Assembly (NCBI GenBank): GCA_025960445.1
Contig: JAICIT010000091.1
Location: 1 to 7,964 of the forward strand
Reading direction: 5' to 3'
DNA: 7,964 nucleotides
Source: Bradyrhizobium sp.
GTDB lineage: Bacteria; Pseudomonadota; Alphaproteobacteria; Rhizobiales; Xanthobacteraceae
Shown here: piece by piece, positions 1 to 6,100 of the stretch
How positions within the stretch are numbered: position 1 is the stretch's first letter
How the letters are laid out: each line of letters begins with the position of its first letter
Notes under the pieces: generated by a model
The model's input: only the letters and a program-made list of their open reading frames with translations
The model's database searches: none
Told to the model about the DNA's origin: nothing
Program-made: the position numbers and the translations under genes

Positions 1-2212
1 CGACGGCTTGCGCGGCGCGAACGATATCGCCGGCCCTGATGCTGCGATCGACGATGAACGCAAAGTCGCGCGACACCGGCTGGAAGGCTGAGAGTTCAAG
101 CACCGGCTTGGCCCGTGTCTGCTTCTGCTTGGCCTCCGGAATGCGATCGAGGATCACCTCGAACGCGACCAGTGGACCCTCGGCGCCAAGCGTCTCCAGC
201 GCGGCCGGATGCAGCTCGCCGAAATATCCGAGCACGTTTTGCGGACCGATCTGGATGGTCCCGGAGCGCCCGGGGTGAAGCCAGTTCGGCCCACCCGGCA
301 CCACTTGCAAAGCCTGCACTGGCGCGCCGACGGCTGAGAGTACCGCGAACGCGTCGCCTTTGGCATCAAGCGCATCGACAGTCGCCGAGCCCGACCAGTG
401 GCGTCCTATTCCCTTTGACGAACCGAGGCCGTGACGAACGCCCGCGGCTGCCGCGAATTGATCCTGCGGCCGGTCACCCCTGAACACCTGGCCGACTTCG
501 AACAGCGCAACGTCCGGAAATCCGCGATCGCTATTGGTCTGTGCGGCGGCGATCAGCCCCGGCAGCAGGCTCGGCCGCATATCGGACAGTTCGGAGGCGA
601 TTGGATTGGCGAGCGCGAGCTCGCCTCCGCCTCCACCGAACAGCTCGGCATGGGGTTTTGCGATGAACGACCAGGTTACCGCCTCGACCATGCCCCGCGC
701 TGCGAGCGCGCGCTTGGCGCGGCGGGTACGCAACTGAAGAGTGGTAAGGACCGGCTTGCGGGCCGAGATTCCCCGGTCGAACGGCGTCATCGGCACTTTG
801 TCCACGCCGACGATGCGCACGATCTCCTCGACGATGTCGGCCTTGCCGTGCACGTCGGATCGCCAAGACGGTACCGCGATCTTCACCACCGGTCCGGGGC
901 CAGCCATCATGAAACCCAGATGGGTCAGAATCCGCTTCATCTCCGGGAGCGGCACGTCGATGCCGGCCAGGCGCTTCACTTCGCTGAGCGGAAAATCGAT
1001 CACCCGGTCATCACCGAAGCTCTTGCCAACCACCACGTTTTCGGATGGCGTCCCGCCGCAAATTTCCATGACCAGCCGGGTCGCCATTTCCAGGCCAGGG
1101 ATCATGAAGGCCGGATCGACGCCGCGCTCAAAGCGATAGCGCGCGTCCGAATTGATGCCGAGCTTGCGGCCGGTGTGCGCGATGTTGATCTCGTTCCATA
1201 GCGCCGATTCGATCAGCACGTCGGTCGTCTGTTCAGAGCAGCCGGAGGCTTCACCGCCCATGATGCCGGCCAGCGACTCGACGCCGTGCTCGTCGGCGAT
1301 TACGCAAATATTTTCATCCAGCGCATAGGTGCGGCCATCGAGCGCGAGCAGCGTCTCGCCATTTTTGGCGCGGCGAACGCTGAGATTACCGCTCACTTTA
1401 GCGGCGTCGAACACATGAAGCGGCCGGGCACGGTCGTAGGTCATGAAGTTGGTGATATCGACCAGCGCGTTTATCGGCCGCAAACCGATCGCGCTCAGCC
1501 GCTGCTGCAGCCAGACCGGCGATGGACCGTTCTTCACGTCCCGCACCAACCGCAACGCAAAACCGGGACACAGCGAGGGGTCCTCGACGCTCACCTTCAC
1601 CGGACAGGGAAACTCTCCCTTCACGGGCTTGATCGCCGGGTCCTTGAACTTGCCCATGTCGGCGGCCGAGAGATCGCGCGCGATGCCGTGCACGCCGGTG
1701 CAATCCTGCCGGTTCGGCGTCAGGTTGATTTCCAGCACGGGATCGCCGAGCCCGGCCCATTGCGCGTAACCGGCGCCGACAGGCGCGTCCGCCGGCAATT
1801 CCATAATCCCATCATGATCGTCAGAGATTTGCAGCTCGGCTGCCGAGCACAGCATCCCGCGGCTCTCGACGCCCCTGATCGTACCTACTCCAAGCGTGAT
1901 GTTTTTGCCGGGAATATAAGTCCCCGGCGCCGAGAACACGCTGATGAGGCCCGCGCGCGCGTTGGGCGCGCCGCATACGACCTGCACCGGTGCGGCGCCA
2001 TTTCCGGGATCGACCATGCAGACCCGCAGCCGATCCGCTTTAGGATGCTGCTCGGCGGAGAGCACGCGCGCGATCGTGAAAGGCGCGAGCGCCTTTGCCT
2101 TGTCCTCGATGTTCTCGACCTCCAGCCCGATCATCGTGAGCTTGTCGGCGAGCTTTTCGAGCGGCTCGTCGGTGTCGAGATGTTCTTTCAGCCAGGACAG
2201 GGTAAATTTCAT
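1..2212 (-). CDS. pheT: Phenylalanyl-tRNA synthetase beta subunit (3' end beyond the window)
   Basis: The beta chain of the alpha2-beta2 cytosolic enzyme that charges tRNA-Phe; it carries the editing and tRNA-contact domains. My reading of the minus strand from the ATG at 2212 stays in one frame to the window edge, giving about 737 residues of a protein usually near 800. It opens with [14 protein letters not shown], the family N-terminus. A tRNA-binding OB-fold domain lies at about 40-150 ([30 protein letters not shown]). The B3/B4 editing region follows [15 protein letters not shown] at about 165-180, with RFERGVDP further on, and a B5 domain comes after that. The FDX-ACB anticodon-binding domain begins near residue 707 ([15 protein letters not shown]) and is cut by the window edge. 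The start ATG overlaps the stop of the ASCH gene (ATGA), with a purine-rich AGGG 7 nt upstream, so coupled translation is likely. Long plus-strand open frames opposite it are antisense shadows. Confidence 0.97.
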   Translation of the reverse strand, partial: MKFTLSWLKEHLDTDEPLEKLADKLTMIGLEVENIEDKAKALAPFTIARVLSAEQHPKADRLRVCMVDPGNGAAPVQVVCGAPNARAGLISVFSAPGTYIPGKNITLGVGTIRGVESRGMLCSAAELQISDDHDGIMELPADAPVGAGYAQWAGLGDPVLEINLTPNRQDCTGVHGIARDLSAADMGKFKDPAIKPVKGEFPCPVKVSVEDPSLCPGFALRLVRDVKNGPSPVWLQQRLSAIGLRPINALVDITNFMTYDRARPLHVFDAAKVSGNLSVRRAKNGETLLALDGRTYALDENICVIADEHGVESLAGIMGGEASGCSEQTTDVLIESALWNEINIAHTGRKLGINSDARYRFERGVDPAFMIPGLEMATRLVMEICGGTPSENVVVGKSFGDDRVIDFPLSEVKRLAGIDVPLPEMKRILTHLGFMMAGPGPVVKIAVPSWRSDVHGKADIVEEIVRIVGVDKVPMTPFDRGISARKPVLTTLQLRTRRAKRALAARGMVEAVTWSFIAKPHAELFGGGGGELALANPIASELSDMRPSLLPGLIAAAQTNSDRGFPDVALFEVGQVFRGDRPQDQFAAAAGVRHGLGSSKGIGRHWSGSATVDALDAKGDAFAVLSAVGAPVQALQVVPGGPNWLHPGRSGTIQIGPQNVLGYFGELHPAALETLGAEGPLVAFEVILDRIPEAKQKQTRAKPVLELSAFQPVSRDFAFIVDRSIRAGDIVRAAQAV

Positions 2213-2625
2213 GACGTCACCCTGCCCTCGGCGAAAACCTCGACCAGACGAAAGCGTTCGCACATCAACATCATGTCTTCGCTGAACTTGCGCGCCCGCT
2301 CAAAATACTGGCGGTGCGCCTCGCGCCAGTAGGCGAGGCTTCGGTCGCCCTCGCCTTCGTCGAAAGCAAACTTCGCATCTACTTCGTTGTAGCGTCGAAA
2401 GGTGACTTCAACCGACTCGATCACACATTTCGGATCACCCTTTCCATCGAGCACGATCCAGCGTTCGCCCGGCTTGGAAATGTTCGGCTCATCCTCGGTG
2501 CTACACGTTGCAGTTTTTGTGCCCTTTAAAACAAGCTCGAGCAACTCGTCCGCGAGCGCGGGGCTATCTCCGAACGCGAACGAACGCAAACCCCGATATT
2601 TTTCCGGAACAGTGAGGCCGCTCAC
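2209..2625 (-). CDS. ASCH-domain protein (YhfF/COG4405-like) between pheS and pheT
   Basis: A 138-residue protein recognised as an ASCH-domain (PUA-like fold) protein of the YhfF type. Visible features are the GTKTAT motif at residues 35-40 (the GxKTxT signature lining the ASCH cleft), [18 protein letters not shown] at 53-70, and the family block [15 protein letters not shown] at 90-104. It has no signal peptide or membrane segment, so it is probably cytosolic. ASCH proteins are proposed to bind RNA. Characterised relatives include the N4-acetylcytidine amidohydrolase YqfB and, from memory, an ASCH protein of Zymomonas with ribonuclease activity; the substrate here is unknown. I chose the GTG at 2625 because GGAGG lies 9 nt upstream and the start overlaps the pheS stop (GTGA). 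The same frame stays open further into pheS, but that stretch reads as out-of-frame pheS. The stop overlaps the pheT ATG (ATGA). This double overlap implies co-expression with both PheRS subunits. Confidence 0.9.
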   Translation of the reverse strand: MSGLTVPEKYRGLRSFAFGDSPALADELLELVLKGTKTATCSTEDEPNISKPGERWIVLDGKGDPKCVIESVEVTFRRYNEVDAKFAFDEGEGDRSLAYWREAHRQYFERARKFSEDMMLMCERFRLVEVFAEGRVTS

Positions 2626-3704
2626 GAACTCAGGCCTCCGGCCAGGGTCGGAAGATCGAGCGGCTTGAAGCCATAATGGCCGAGCCACCGCACATCGCTT
2701 TCGAACAACTGCCGCAAATCGGACATGCCATATTTGAGCATCGCGATACGGTCGATACCCATGCCCCAGGCAAATCCCTGGTACACGTCCGGATCGATGC
2801 CGCAGGCGCGCAGCACGTTCGGATGCACCATGCCGCAACCGAGAATCTCCAGCCAGTCCTCGCCTTCGCCGAAGCGAATCTCGCCCTTGTCGCGGCGGCA
2901 CTGGATGTCGACCTCCAGCGACGGCTCAGTGAACGGGAAAAAGGACGGCCGAAACCGCATGTTGATGTGATCGACTTCGAAGAACGCCTTGCAGAACTCG
3001 TGCAGAATCCATTTGAGGTGACCGAGATGGGAGCTCCTGTCGATGACAAGGCCCTCGACCTGGTGAAACTGCGGGGTGTGAGTGGCATCGGAGTCAATCC
3101 GATAGGTACGGCCAGGACAGATGATTCGGATCGGCGGTTTTTGGCTGAGCATGGTTCGCACCTGGACCGGCGAGGTGTGAGTGCGCAACAACATGCGCGA
3201 GCCGTCTTCCTTTGGATTGAAGAAGAAGGTGTCGTGCATCTCCCGGGCCGGATGGCCTTCGGGAAAATTCAGTTTCGTGAAGTTGTAATCGTCGGTCTCG
3301 ATGTCGGGGCCTTCGGCGATCGCAAATCCCATGTCGGCGAAGATCGTATTGACCTCCTCGAACACCTGGCTGAGCGGATGGATCCGGCCTTGCTCGGCGG
3401 GAGCCTCGCGTAGCGGCAGCGTGACGTCGATGGTCTCGGACTTCAGGCGCGCATCCAGCGCTGCGGATTTCAGGATATCGCGGCGCGCGGCCAGCGCCTG
3501 GGTGACGGTGTCCTTGGCGCTGTTGATCTTCGCGCCCTCGGTTTTGCGCTCGTCGGGCGACATCTTGCCGAGTGTCGAGAGCAGCGCGGAAATCGAACCC
3601 TTTTTGCCCAACGCCGAGACGCGCACGGCTTCCAAAGCGGCTTCATCGCCCGCCGCAGCGATCTGGGCGAGGATTTGGGATTCAAGTTGGGCGAGATCGG
3701 ACAT
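2622..3704 (-). CDS. pheS: Phenylalanyl-tRNA synthetase alpha subunit
   Basis: Catalytic alpha subunit of PheRS, a class II aminoacyl-tRNA synthetase that makes Phe-tRNA in the cytosol together with PheT. The 360 residues match the usual family length. An N-terminal coiled-coil tRNA-binding arm covers about 1-85 ([19 protein letters not shown] at 30-48). The catalytic domain follows, with [19 protein letters not shown] at 109-127, motif 2 at about 173-184 ([12 protein letters not shown]), [10 protein letters not shown] at 213-222, and motif 3 at 310-323 ([14 protein letters not shown]). By alignment in my head, Ala312 in GFAWG matches the Ala294 specificity residue of the E. coli enzyme. The start [11 protein letters not shown] is preferred because an extended Shine-Dalgarno sits just upstream; an in-frame extension of 13 codons runs through that site and is rejected. 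The TGA stop overlaps the GTG of the ASCH gene by four bases. Confidence 0.98.
   Translation of the reverse strand: MSDLAQLESQILAQIAAAGDEAALEAVRVSALGKKGSISALLSTLGKMSPDERKTEGAKINSAKDTVTQALAARRDILKSAALDARLKSETIDVTLPLREAPAEQGRIHPLSQVFEEVNTIFADMGFAIAEGPDIETDDYNFTKLNFPEGHPAREMHDTFFFNPKEDGSRMLLRTHTSPVQVRTMLSQKPPIRIICPGRTYRIDSDATHTPQFHQVEGLVIDRSSHLGHLKWILHEFCKAFFEVDHINMRFRPSFFPFTEPSLEVDIQCRRDKGEIRFGEGEDWLEILGCGMVHPNVLRACGIDPDVYQGFAWGMGIDRIAMLKYGMSDLRQLFESDVRWLGHYGFKPLDLPTLAGGLSS
2635..2639 (-). promoter_or_regulatory. Shine-Dalgarno of the ASCH gene, inside the end of pheS
   Basis: GGAGG on the minus strand lies 9 nt before the GTG at 2625 and within the last codons of pheS. It supports GTG as the true start of the ASCH gene over any longer in-frame start. 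It also lets ribosomes finishing pheS reinitiate at the overlapping GTGA. Confidence 0.75.
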
Positions 3705-3710
3705 GGCGAC

Positions 3711-3721
3711 GATCACCTCCT
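3711..3721 (-). promoter_or_regulatory. Extended Shine-Dalgarno of pheS
   Basis: AGGAGGTGATC on the minus strand is an 11-base perfect complement of the conserved 3' end of bacterial 16S rRNA (GATCACCTCCT). It sits 6 nt from the pheS ATG if measured from its last base, or 11 nt if measured from AGGAGG. It fixes the start at 3704 and predicts strong ribosome recruitment. Confidence 0.8.
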
Positions 3722-3750
3722 GGGAGCGCGCGCAGTCCAGCACGTGAGGC

Positions 3751-3840
3751 TGTCATCATCCGCAAAGCGGATGACCAGTAACCCCGGGGCAGAATGTTGG
3801 TCGGTGGCTACTGGATGCCCCGCTTTCGCGGAGCATGACA
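3751..3840. repeat. 90-bp cloverleaf-like palindromic (REP-type) element between rplT and pheS
   Basis: The outer ends are TGTC (3751-3754) and GACA (3837-3840). Inside are three paired arms. Arm one is a perfect 8-bp hairpin, TCATCCGC (3756-3763) with GCGGATGA (3767-3774) and an AAA loop. Arm two is a 6-bp stem, CCAGTA (3775-3780) with TACTGG (3809-3814), whose loop contains the palindrome CCCCGGGG (3782-3789). Arm three is a 9-bp hairpin, ATGCCCCGC (3815-3823) with GCGGAGCAT (3828-3836). The only mispair, 3819 with 3832, becomes a G-U wobble in a minus-strand transcript. The style, with GCATGACA-type ends and CCGC-GCGG hairpins, resembles dispersed intergenic palindromes I associate with Bradyrhizobium-group genomes; I cannot confirm copy number. 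It lies in the presumed leader of pheS and could fold as RNA. It has no T-tract, so it is not a classical terminator. Confidence 0.7.
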
Positions 3841-3871
3841 CCGGAGTTGCGAGACGCTACGGCGATTTGAG

Positions 3872-4231
3872 TTAAGCGGCCAGCGCGGCCTTGGCCTTTT
3901 CCGCGATCGCCTGGAACGCCGCCGGCTCGTGGATAGCGAGATCCGACAACACCTTGCGATCCACCGTGATGCCCGACTTCGACAGGCCGTTGATAAAGAC
4001 GCTGTAGGTCATCCCGAACGGACGCACCGCGGCGTTGAGGCGCTGAATCCACAGGGCGCGGAAGGTGCGCTTCTTGCGCTTGCGGTCACGGAAGGCGTAT
4101 TGCCCGGCCTTCTCGACGGCGGCCTTTGCGGCGCGGATGGTGTTCTTGCGGCGGCCGTAAAAACCTTTGGCGGCCTTGTAGACCTTCTTGTGTTTGGCGT
4201 GAGATGTCACACCGCGTTTGACGCGAGCCAT
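3872..4231 (-). CDS. rplT: 50S ribosomal protein L20
   Basis: Primary 23S rRNA-binding protein of the large subunit, needed early in 50S assembly. In other bacteria it is also the translational repressor of the rpmI-rplT operon. The 119 residues match the family length. The very basic N-terminal extension is clear ([20 protein letters not shown], then [17 protein letters not shown]), followed by [20 protein letters not shown] and the globular C-terminal domain ([20 protein letters not shown]). The start ATG has GAGGA 7 nt upstream. It follows rpmI after an 82-nt spacer and precedes pheS by 167 nt, in the classical gene order, so a transcript running through to pheT is plausible. Confidence 0.98.
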   Translation of the reverse strand: MARVKRGVTSHAKHKKVYKAAKGFYGRRKNTIRAAKAAVEKAGQYAFRDRKRKKRTFRALWIQRLNAAVRPFGMTYSVFINGLSKSGITVDRKVLSDLAIHEPAAFQAIAEKAKAALAA

Positions 4232-4268
4232 GACTTAGTCCTCGATCTCTGGAATGGGTGACGGAAAC

Positions 4269-4284
4269 GCCGCGCGGACGCGGC
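4269..4284 (-). other. GC-rich hairpin in the rpmI-rplT spacer
   Basis: On the minus strand GCCGCG and CGCGGC form a perfect 6-bp stem closed by a TCCG tetraloop, in the 82-nt gap between rpmI and rplT. The next bases are GTTTCC, too few T residues for a convincing terminator, so read-through into rplT is expected. It could be an mRNA-stability or attenuation element, or a ribosomal-protein binding structure. A second small stem (GATCG/CGATC, 4301-4315) overlaps the rpmI stop codon. Confidence 0.4.
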
Positions 4285-4313
4285 CAGGCAAATCAGACGT
4301 GATCGTTTTGCGA

Positions 4314-4514
4314 TCAGGCGTTCGGCAAGAAATACTTTTTGATGTTGTCGCCGTCGGTCTTGAACAGCACGCGCGTACCACGGAGCTGACGGATCTGTTT
4401 TTTTGTCCGCTTGATCATGCCGTGGCGCTTGCCGCGCTGGGCATGCATTACCTTGCCGGTGGCAGTCACCTTGAAGCGCTTTTTAGCGCCCGATTTGGTC
4501 TTCAGCTTGGGCAT
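4314..4514 (-). CDS. rpmI: 50S ribosomal protein L35
   Basis: Small basic protein of the large ribosomal subunit. The 66-residue length and sequence are typical: [20 protein letters not shown] at the N-terminus, the [20 protein letters not shown] core, and a C-terminal FLPNA. I chose the ATG at 4514 because the conserved [10 protein letters not shown] start is preceded by AGGAG with 6 nt spacing. An in-frame extension of eight codons upstream runs through this ribosome site and is rejected. The gene is first in a group with rplT and pheS, but it is not next to infC here: an opposite-strand gene and the infC terminator lie between them. It should therefore rely on its own promoter; a candidate lies at 4674-4702. 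Confidence 0.97.
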   Translation of the reverse strand: MPKLKTKSGAKKRFKVTATGKVMHAQRGKRHGMIKRTKKQIRQLRGTRVLFKTDGDNIKKYFLPNA

Positions 4515-4667
4515 TTGGCTCTCCTGTTGCCGCAACACGACATCGCCCCTGAGGGCGCCCGGCCGGCTAAAATGCTCGTTAGAGCGTTGAAAGTGCTCGA
4601 TTATTCCTGAAATGAAATAGCCGGCACGGCATCGACACGGCAGCCCTTGATCAGCCGGGCGATGAAG
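4515..4667 (-). promoter_or_regulatory. Structured 5' leader of rpmI-rplT (candidate autoregulatory region)
   Basis: If transcription starts from the candidate promoter at 4674-4702, rpmI has a leader of about 150 nt with several inverted repeats. In transcript order these are a perfect 8-bp pair (4618-4625 with 4562-4569), a CGCCC/GGGCG hairpin at 4544-4557, and a TGTTG/CAACA hairpin at 4525-4537. The 3' arm of the last hairpin abuts the GGAG ribosome site. In other bacteria L20 represses this operon by binding structured leader RNA that mimics its rRNA site. Whether these stems do so is inference; I did not identify the rRNA-like L20 site. Confidence 0.4.
4562..4625. repeat. 8-bp perfect inverted repeat spanning 64 bp upstream of rpmI
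   Basis: GCCGGCTA at 4562-4569 is exactly complementary to TAGCCGGC at 4618-4625, with a 48-bp interior that is AT-richer than the surroundings. The interior holds short GAGC/GCTC repeats able to form inner stems. It could close a multi-branched leader RNA structure for rpmI or be a protein-binding site between divergent genes. Confidence 0.45.
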
Positions 4668-4781
4668 GCTGCGCTTATGGCAGAGCCGAGGAAGATTGGC
4701 AACGATGAACCGTCAATGGGCTTCGCGGGACGAACCAGTTCCACCCCCCTGGCGGTTCAGCCCCAAGCAGGAAAACCATGA
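4662..4781 (+). CDS. Possible 39-residue small ORF overlapping the secreted-protein gene
   Basis: An ATG at 4662 opens a 39-codon frame ([20 protein letters not shown] and on to AGKP) whose TGA overlaps the ATG of the downstream secreted-protein gene as ATGA. Such an overlap is typical of translational coupling, so it could be a leader peptide or a small cistron. Against it, no good Shine-Dalgarno precedes the ATG, the peptide resembles nothing I recognise, and the frame covers the candidate rpmI promoter on the other strand. The overlap may be chance. Confidence 0.2.
   Translation: MKAALMAEPRKIGNDEPSMGFAGRTSSTPLAVQPQAGKP
4674..4702 (-). promoter_or_regulatory. Candidate sigma-70 type promoter for rpmI-rplT(-pheS-pheT)
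   Basis: Read on the minus strand, TTGCCA (4702-4697) and CATAAG (4679-4674) are separated by 17 nt. They match TTGACA at 5 of 6 positions and TATAAT at 4 of 6. A start near 4667 would give a leader of about 150 nt. A separate promoter is needed because infC ends in its own terminator and an opposite-strand gene intervenes. This is a sequence match only. Confidence 0.4.
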
Positions 4782-5209
4782 CGATTTCAGCCCGCTCATC
4801 CGGCTTTTTTGCCGATTTCCGCCGGGTACGGATCGTGCGACCATTGTGCGCTGCAGCCGTGCTCGCCGCATTGGCCGTGCCGGCCACCGCGAAGGGCGGC
4901 ACGGTCCGGAGGGCGCTCTCCGGCGACTATGACGGGGTTTGGAACGTTCTGATCATTACCCAGGCCGGCAATTGCGACGCCGCCTACAGCTATCCTTTCC
5001 GCGTGGCGGCGGGCCGTATCTCCTCGGCGGGTGCGGCCACCGTTTCCGGAAGTGTCGGTCGCGGCGGCGGCGTGGCGGTCAGAATCTCCGCCGGCGGGTC
5101 GGTCGCCACGGGCAGCGGGCGGCTTGGCGGTAACTCCGGCGCGGGCCGGTGGAGCGCCAGGCTGTCGTCTGGAAGCTGCAGCGGCCACTGGCAGGCGACG
5201 CGAAGTTGA
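4778..5209 (+). CDS. Small secreted Gly/Ala/Ser-rich protein of unknown function
   Basis: A 143-residue protein with a likely Sec signal peptide: basic RRVRIVR at about 15-21, hydrophobic core CAAAVLAALAV at 24-34, and an AxA site with cleavage after Ala38 (PATA|KGG). The mature part of about 105 residues begins with a conserved-looking segment (LSGDYDGVWNVLIITQAGNC) and continues with Gly/Ser/Ala-rich alternating stretches that suggest beta strands. It has two cysteines, Cys66 and Cys134, which could form a disulfide in the periplasm or outside the cell. I know no function; similar short exported proteins beginning YDGxW with a GxCD motif seem familiar from this bacterial group, from memory only. 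The ATG has AGGA 5 nt upstream. The gene is read against its neighbours: divergent from rpmI and convergent with infC, so it is probably expressed independently of the ribosomal genes. Confidence 0.75.
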   Translation: MTISARSSGFFADFRRVRIVRPLCAAAVLAALAVPATAKGGTVRRALSGDYDGVWNVLIITQAGNCDAAYSYPFRVAAGRISSAGAATVSGSVGRGGGVAVRISAGGSVATGSGRLGGNSGAGRWSARLSSGSCSGHWQATRS

Positions 5210-5221
5210 TCACCGTCCTGC

Positions 5222-5252
5222 AAAATAGGCCCGCCAGATGGTCTGACGGGCC
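5222..5252 (-). terminator. Rho-independent terminator of infC
   Basis: The segment 5228-5252 folds into an 11-bp stem with a 3-nt loop. Its only irregular pair (5234 with 5246) is C-A on the plus strand but G-U in a minus-strand RNA. Reading minus, the stem is followed by TATTTT (5227-5222). The asymmetry of the T-tract and the wobble point to termination of infC, 36 nt past its stop. The plus-strand secreted-protein gene ends just upstream, but only TTT follows the stem in that direction, so any effect there would be weaker. Confidence 0.75.
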
Positions 5253-5288
5253 GCTTTCGCAACTTACAAATGGCAAGGGCTGAGAGGA

Positions 5289-5828
5289 TCAGCGCGGCGC
5301 CAGCACCATCACCACCTGGCGGCCTTCGAAGCGGGCGTCCTGCTCGACCTTGGCGAAATCGGCGACGTCGGCCTTCACCTTGTCCAGCAGCTTGGTGCCG
5401 ATTTCCTGATGCGCCATTTCACGGCCGCGATAACGAAGGGTGATCTTGACCTTATCCCCCTCCTCGAAGAACCGCTGCATCGCCCGCATCTTCACGTCAT
5501 AATCGTGATCGTCGATCATCGGCCGCAGCTTGATCTCCTTGATCTCGACGACTTTCTGTTTCTTGCGGGCTTCGGCAGCTTTTTTCTGCGCCGAATATTT
5601 GAACTTCCCGTAGTCCATAATCTTGCAAACGGGAGGATTTGTATTGGGCGAAATCTCCACAAGATCCATGCCGGCGTCGAGAGCCATCTTGATGGCGGCG
5701 ACTGTTTCGACGGTGCCGTGGTTCGTGCCGTTCTGATCGATCAGCTGAATGGTGGCGTTGCGGATTTCGTCATTGGTGCGCGGCCCGTCTTTGGTGGCAG
5801 CGGGCGGGGCTCTATTGGGACGGCGAAT
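5289..5828 (-). CDS. infC: Translation initiation factor IF-3, probable ATT start
   Basis: IF3 binds the 30S subunit, prevents premature joining of 50S, and checks the initiator tRNA and start codon. The 179 residues match the family. The N-terminal domain runs to about 75 ([13 protein letters not shown] at 19-31, [18 protein letters not shown] at 45-62). The signature [15 protein letters not shown] at 69-83 leads into a Lys-rich linker. The C-terminal domain runs from about 95 to the end ([37 protein letters not shown], ending VVMVLAPR). No ATG, GTG or TTG sits at the family N-terminus. The residue before RRPNRAPP is encoded by ATT, with GGAG 8 nt upstream, as in E. coli infC where AUU permits autoregulation by IF3. 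The next in-frame ATG upstream (about 30 codons away) adds sequence unlike IF3. The gene is followed by its own terminator, so it appears uncoupled from rpmI-rplT. Confidence 0.95.
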   Translation of the reverse strand: MRRPNRAPPAATKDGPRTNDEIRNATIQLIDQNGTNHGTVETVAAIKMALDAGMDLVEISPNTNPPVCKIMDYGKFKYSAQKKAAEARKKQKVVEIKEIKLRPMIDDHDYDVKMRAMQRFFEEGDKVKITLRYRGREMAHQEIGTKLLDKVKADVADFAKVEQDARFEGRQVVMVLAPR

Positions 5829-5840
5829 GGGTAAGTCTCC
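5826..5840 (-). promoter_or_regulatory. infC ribosome site and ATT start codon
   Basis: On the minus strand GGAG (5840-5837) is followed by 8 nt and then ATT CGC CGT. No standard start codon lies in frame within the expected region. An ATG overlapping the Shine-Dalgarno (CCATGGAG) is in another frame. In enterobacteria IF3 represses its own mRNA by discriminating against AUU; the same logic is inferred here. Confidence 0.75.
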
Positions 5841-6100
5841 ATGGTTGTGAACGAAGCCGATAGTCTGAAGCAATAAGGCGCAGCCGGCAAGCGAACTCGC
5901 GGCCGCATCCGCGAAAAGCATCAAATGCGAGGCATTTTGGTCACGTCCGACAATGCTGACCGGCACCGCACGTTCAGACCCCGTCCAGATAGAGGGCAAG
6001 CCTGCATCACGCAAGCGCTGCCACCGGACTTAAGCGGAAGCGCGTCCGTTGACGGATCGGTCGTGCTCACCCAAACAGCAATCAACCGGAGTAGTCAGGC
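5829..6100. other. Divergent intergenic region between infC and the hydrolase gene
   Basis: This 272-bp region must hold promoters in both directions. On the plus strand TTGACG at 6049-6054 is a good -35 match but has no convincing -10 box at 16-18 nt. The hydrolase Shine-Dalgarno GGAG is at 6088-6091. On the minus strand I found no pair of boxes worth calling. The infC frame stays open to 6014 with in-frame ATGs, but the encoded peptide is unlike any IF3. I see no RNA gene or repeat. Confidence 0.5.

Noticed and set aside
431..2332. Two long plus-strand open frames (about 256 and 348 codons) opposite pheT
   Set aside because: They are exactly antisense to well-conserved PheT sequence, are rich in Arg/His, show no recognisable domain, and are expected from high-GC codon bias on the coding strand.
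2626..2901. N-terminal extension of the ASCH frame to a 230-residue protein
   Set aside because: The extra 92 residues are an Arg-rich out-of-frame reading of pheS. The GTG at 2625 has a strong Shine-Dalgarno and the GTGA overlap.
2676..3747. Plus-strand open frames opposite pheS
   Set aside because: They are antisense shadows of a strongly conserved synthetase gene with no recognisable protein features.
3756..3871. Phe-rich leader peptide (pheM-like attenuator) before pheS
   Set aside because: The only short frame I read there, starting at the ATG at 3836, has one Phe codon in about 26, and no terminator with a T-tract follows.
4796..5188. Minus-strand frame of 130 codons opposite the secreted-protein gene
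   Set aside because: The plus-strand frame has a signal peptide, a ribosome site and sensible composition. The minus frame is Arg/Ala-rich and featureless.
5829..6014. 62-residue N-terminal extension of infC
   Set aside because: The extension has no IF3 similarity and no ribosome site, and would bury the GGAG that precedes the ATT.
6049..6077. Promoter for the hydrolase gene with TTGACG as -35
   Set aside because: The -35 match is good, but no acceptable -10 box lies at 16-18 nt (CAAACA matches poorly).
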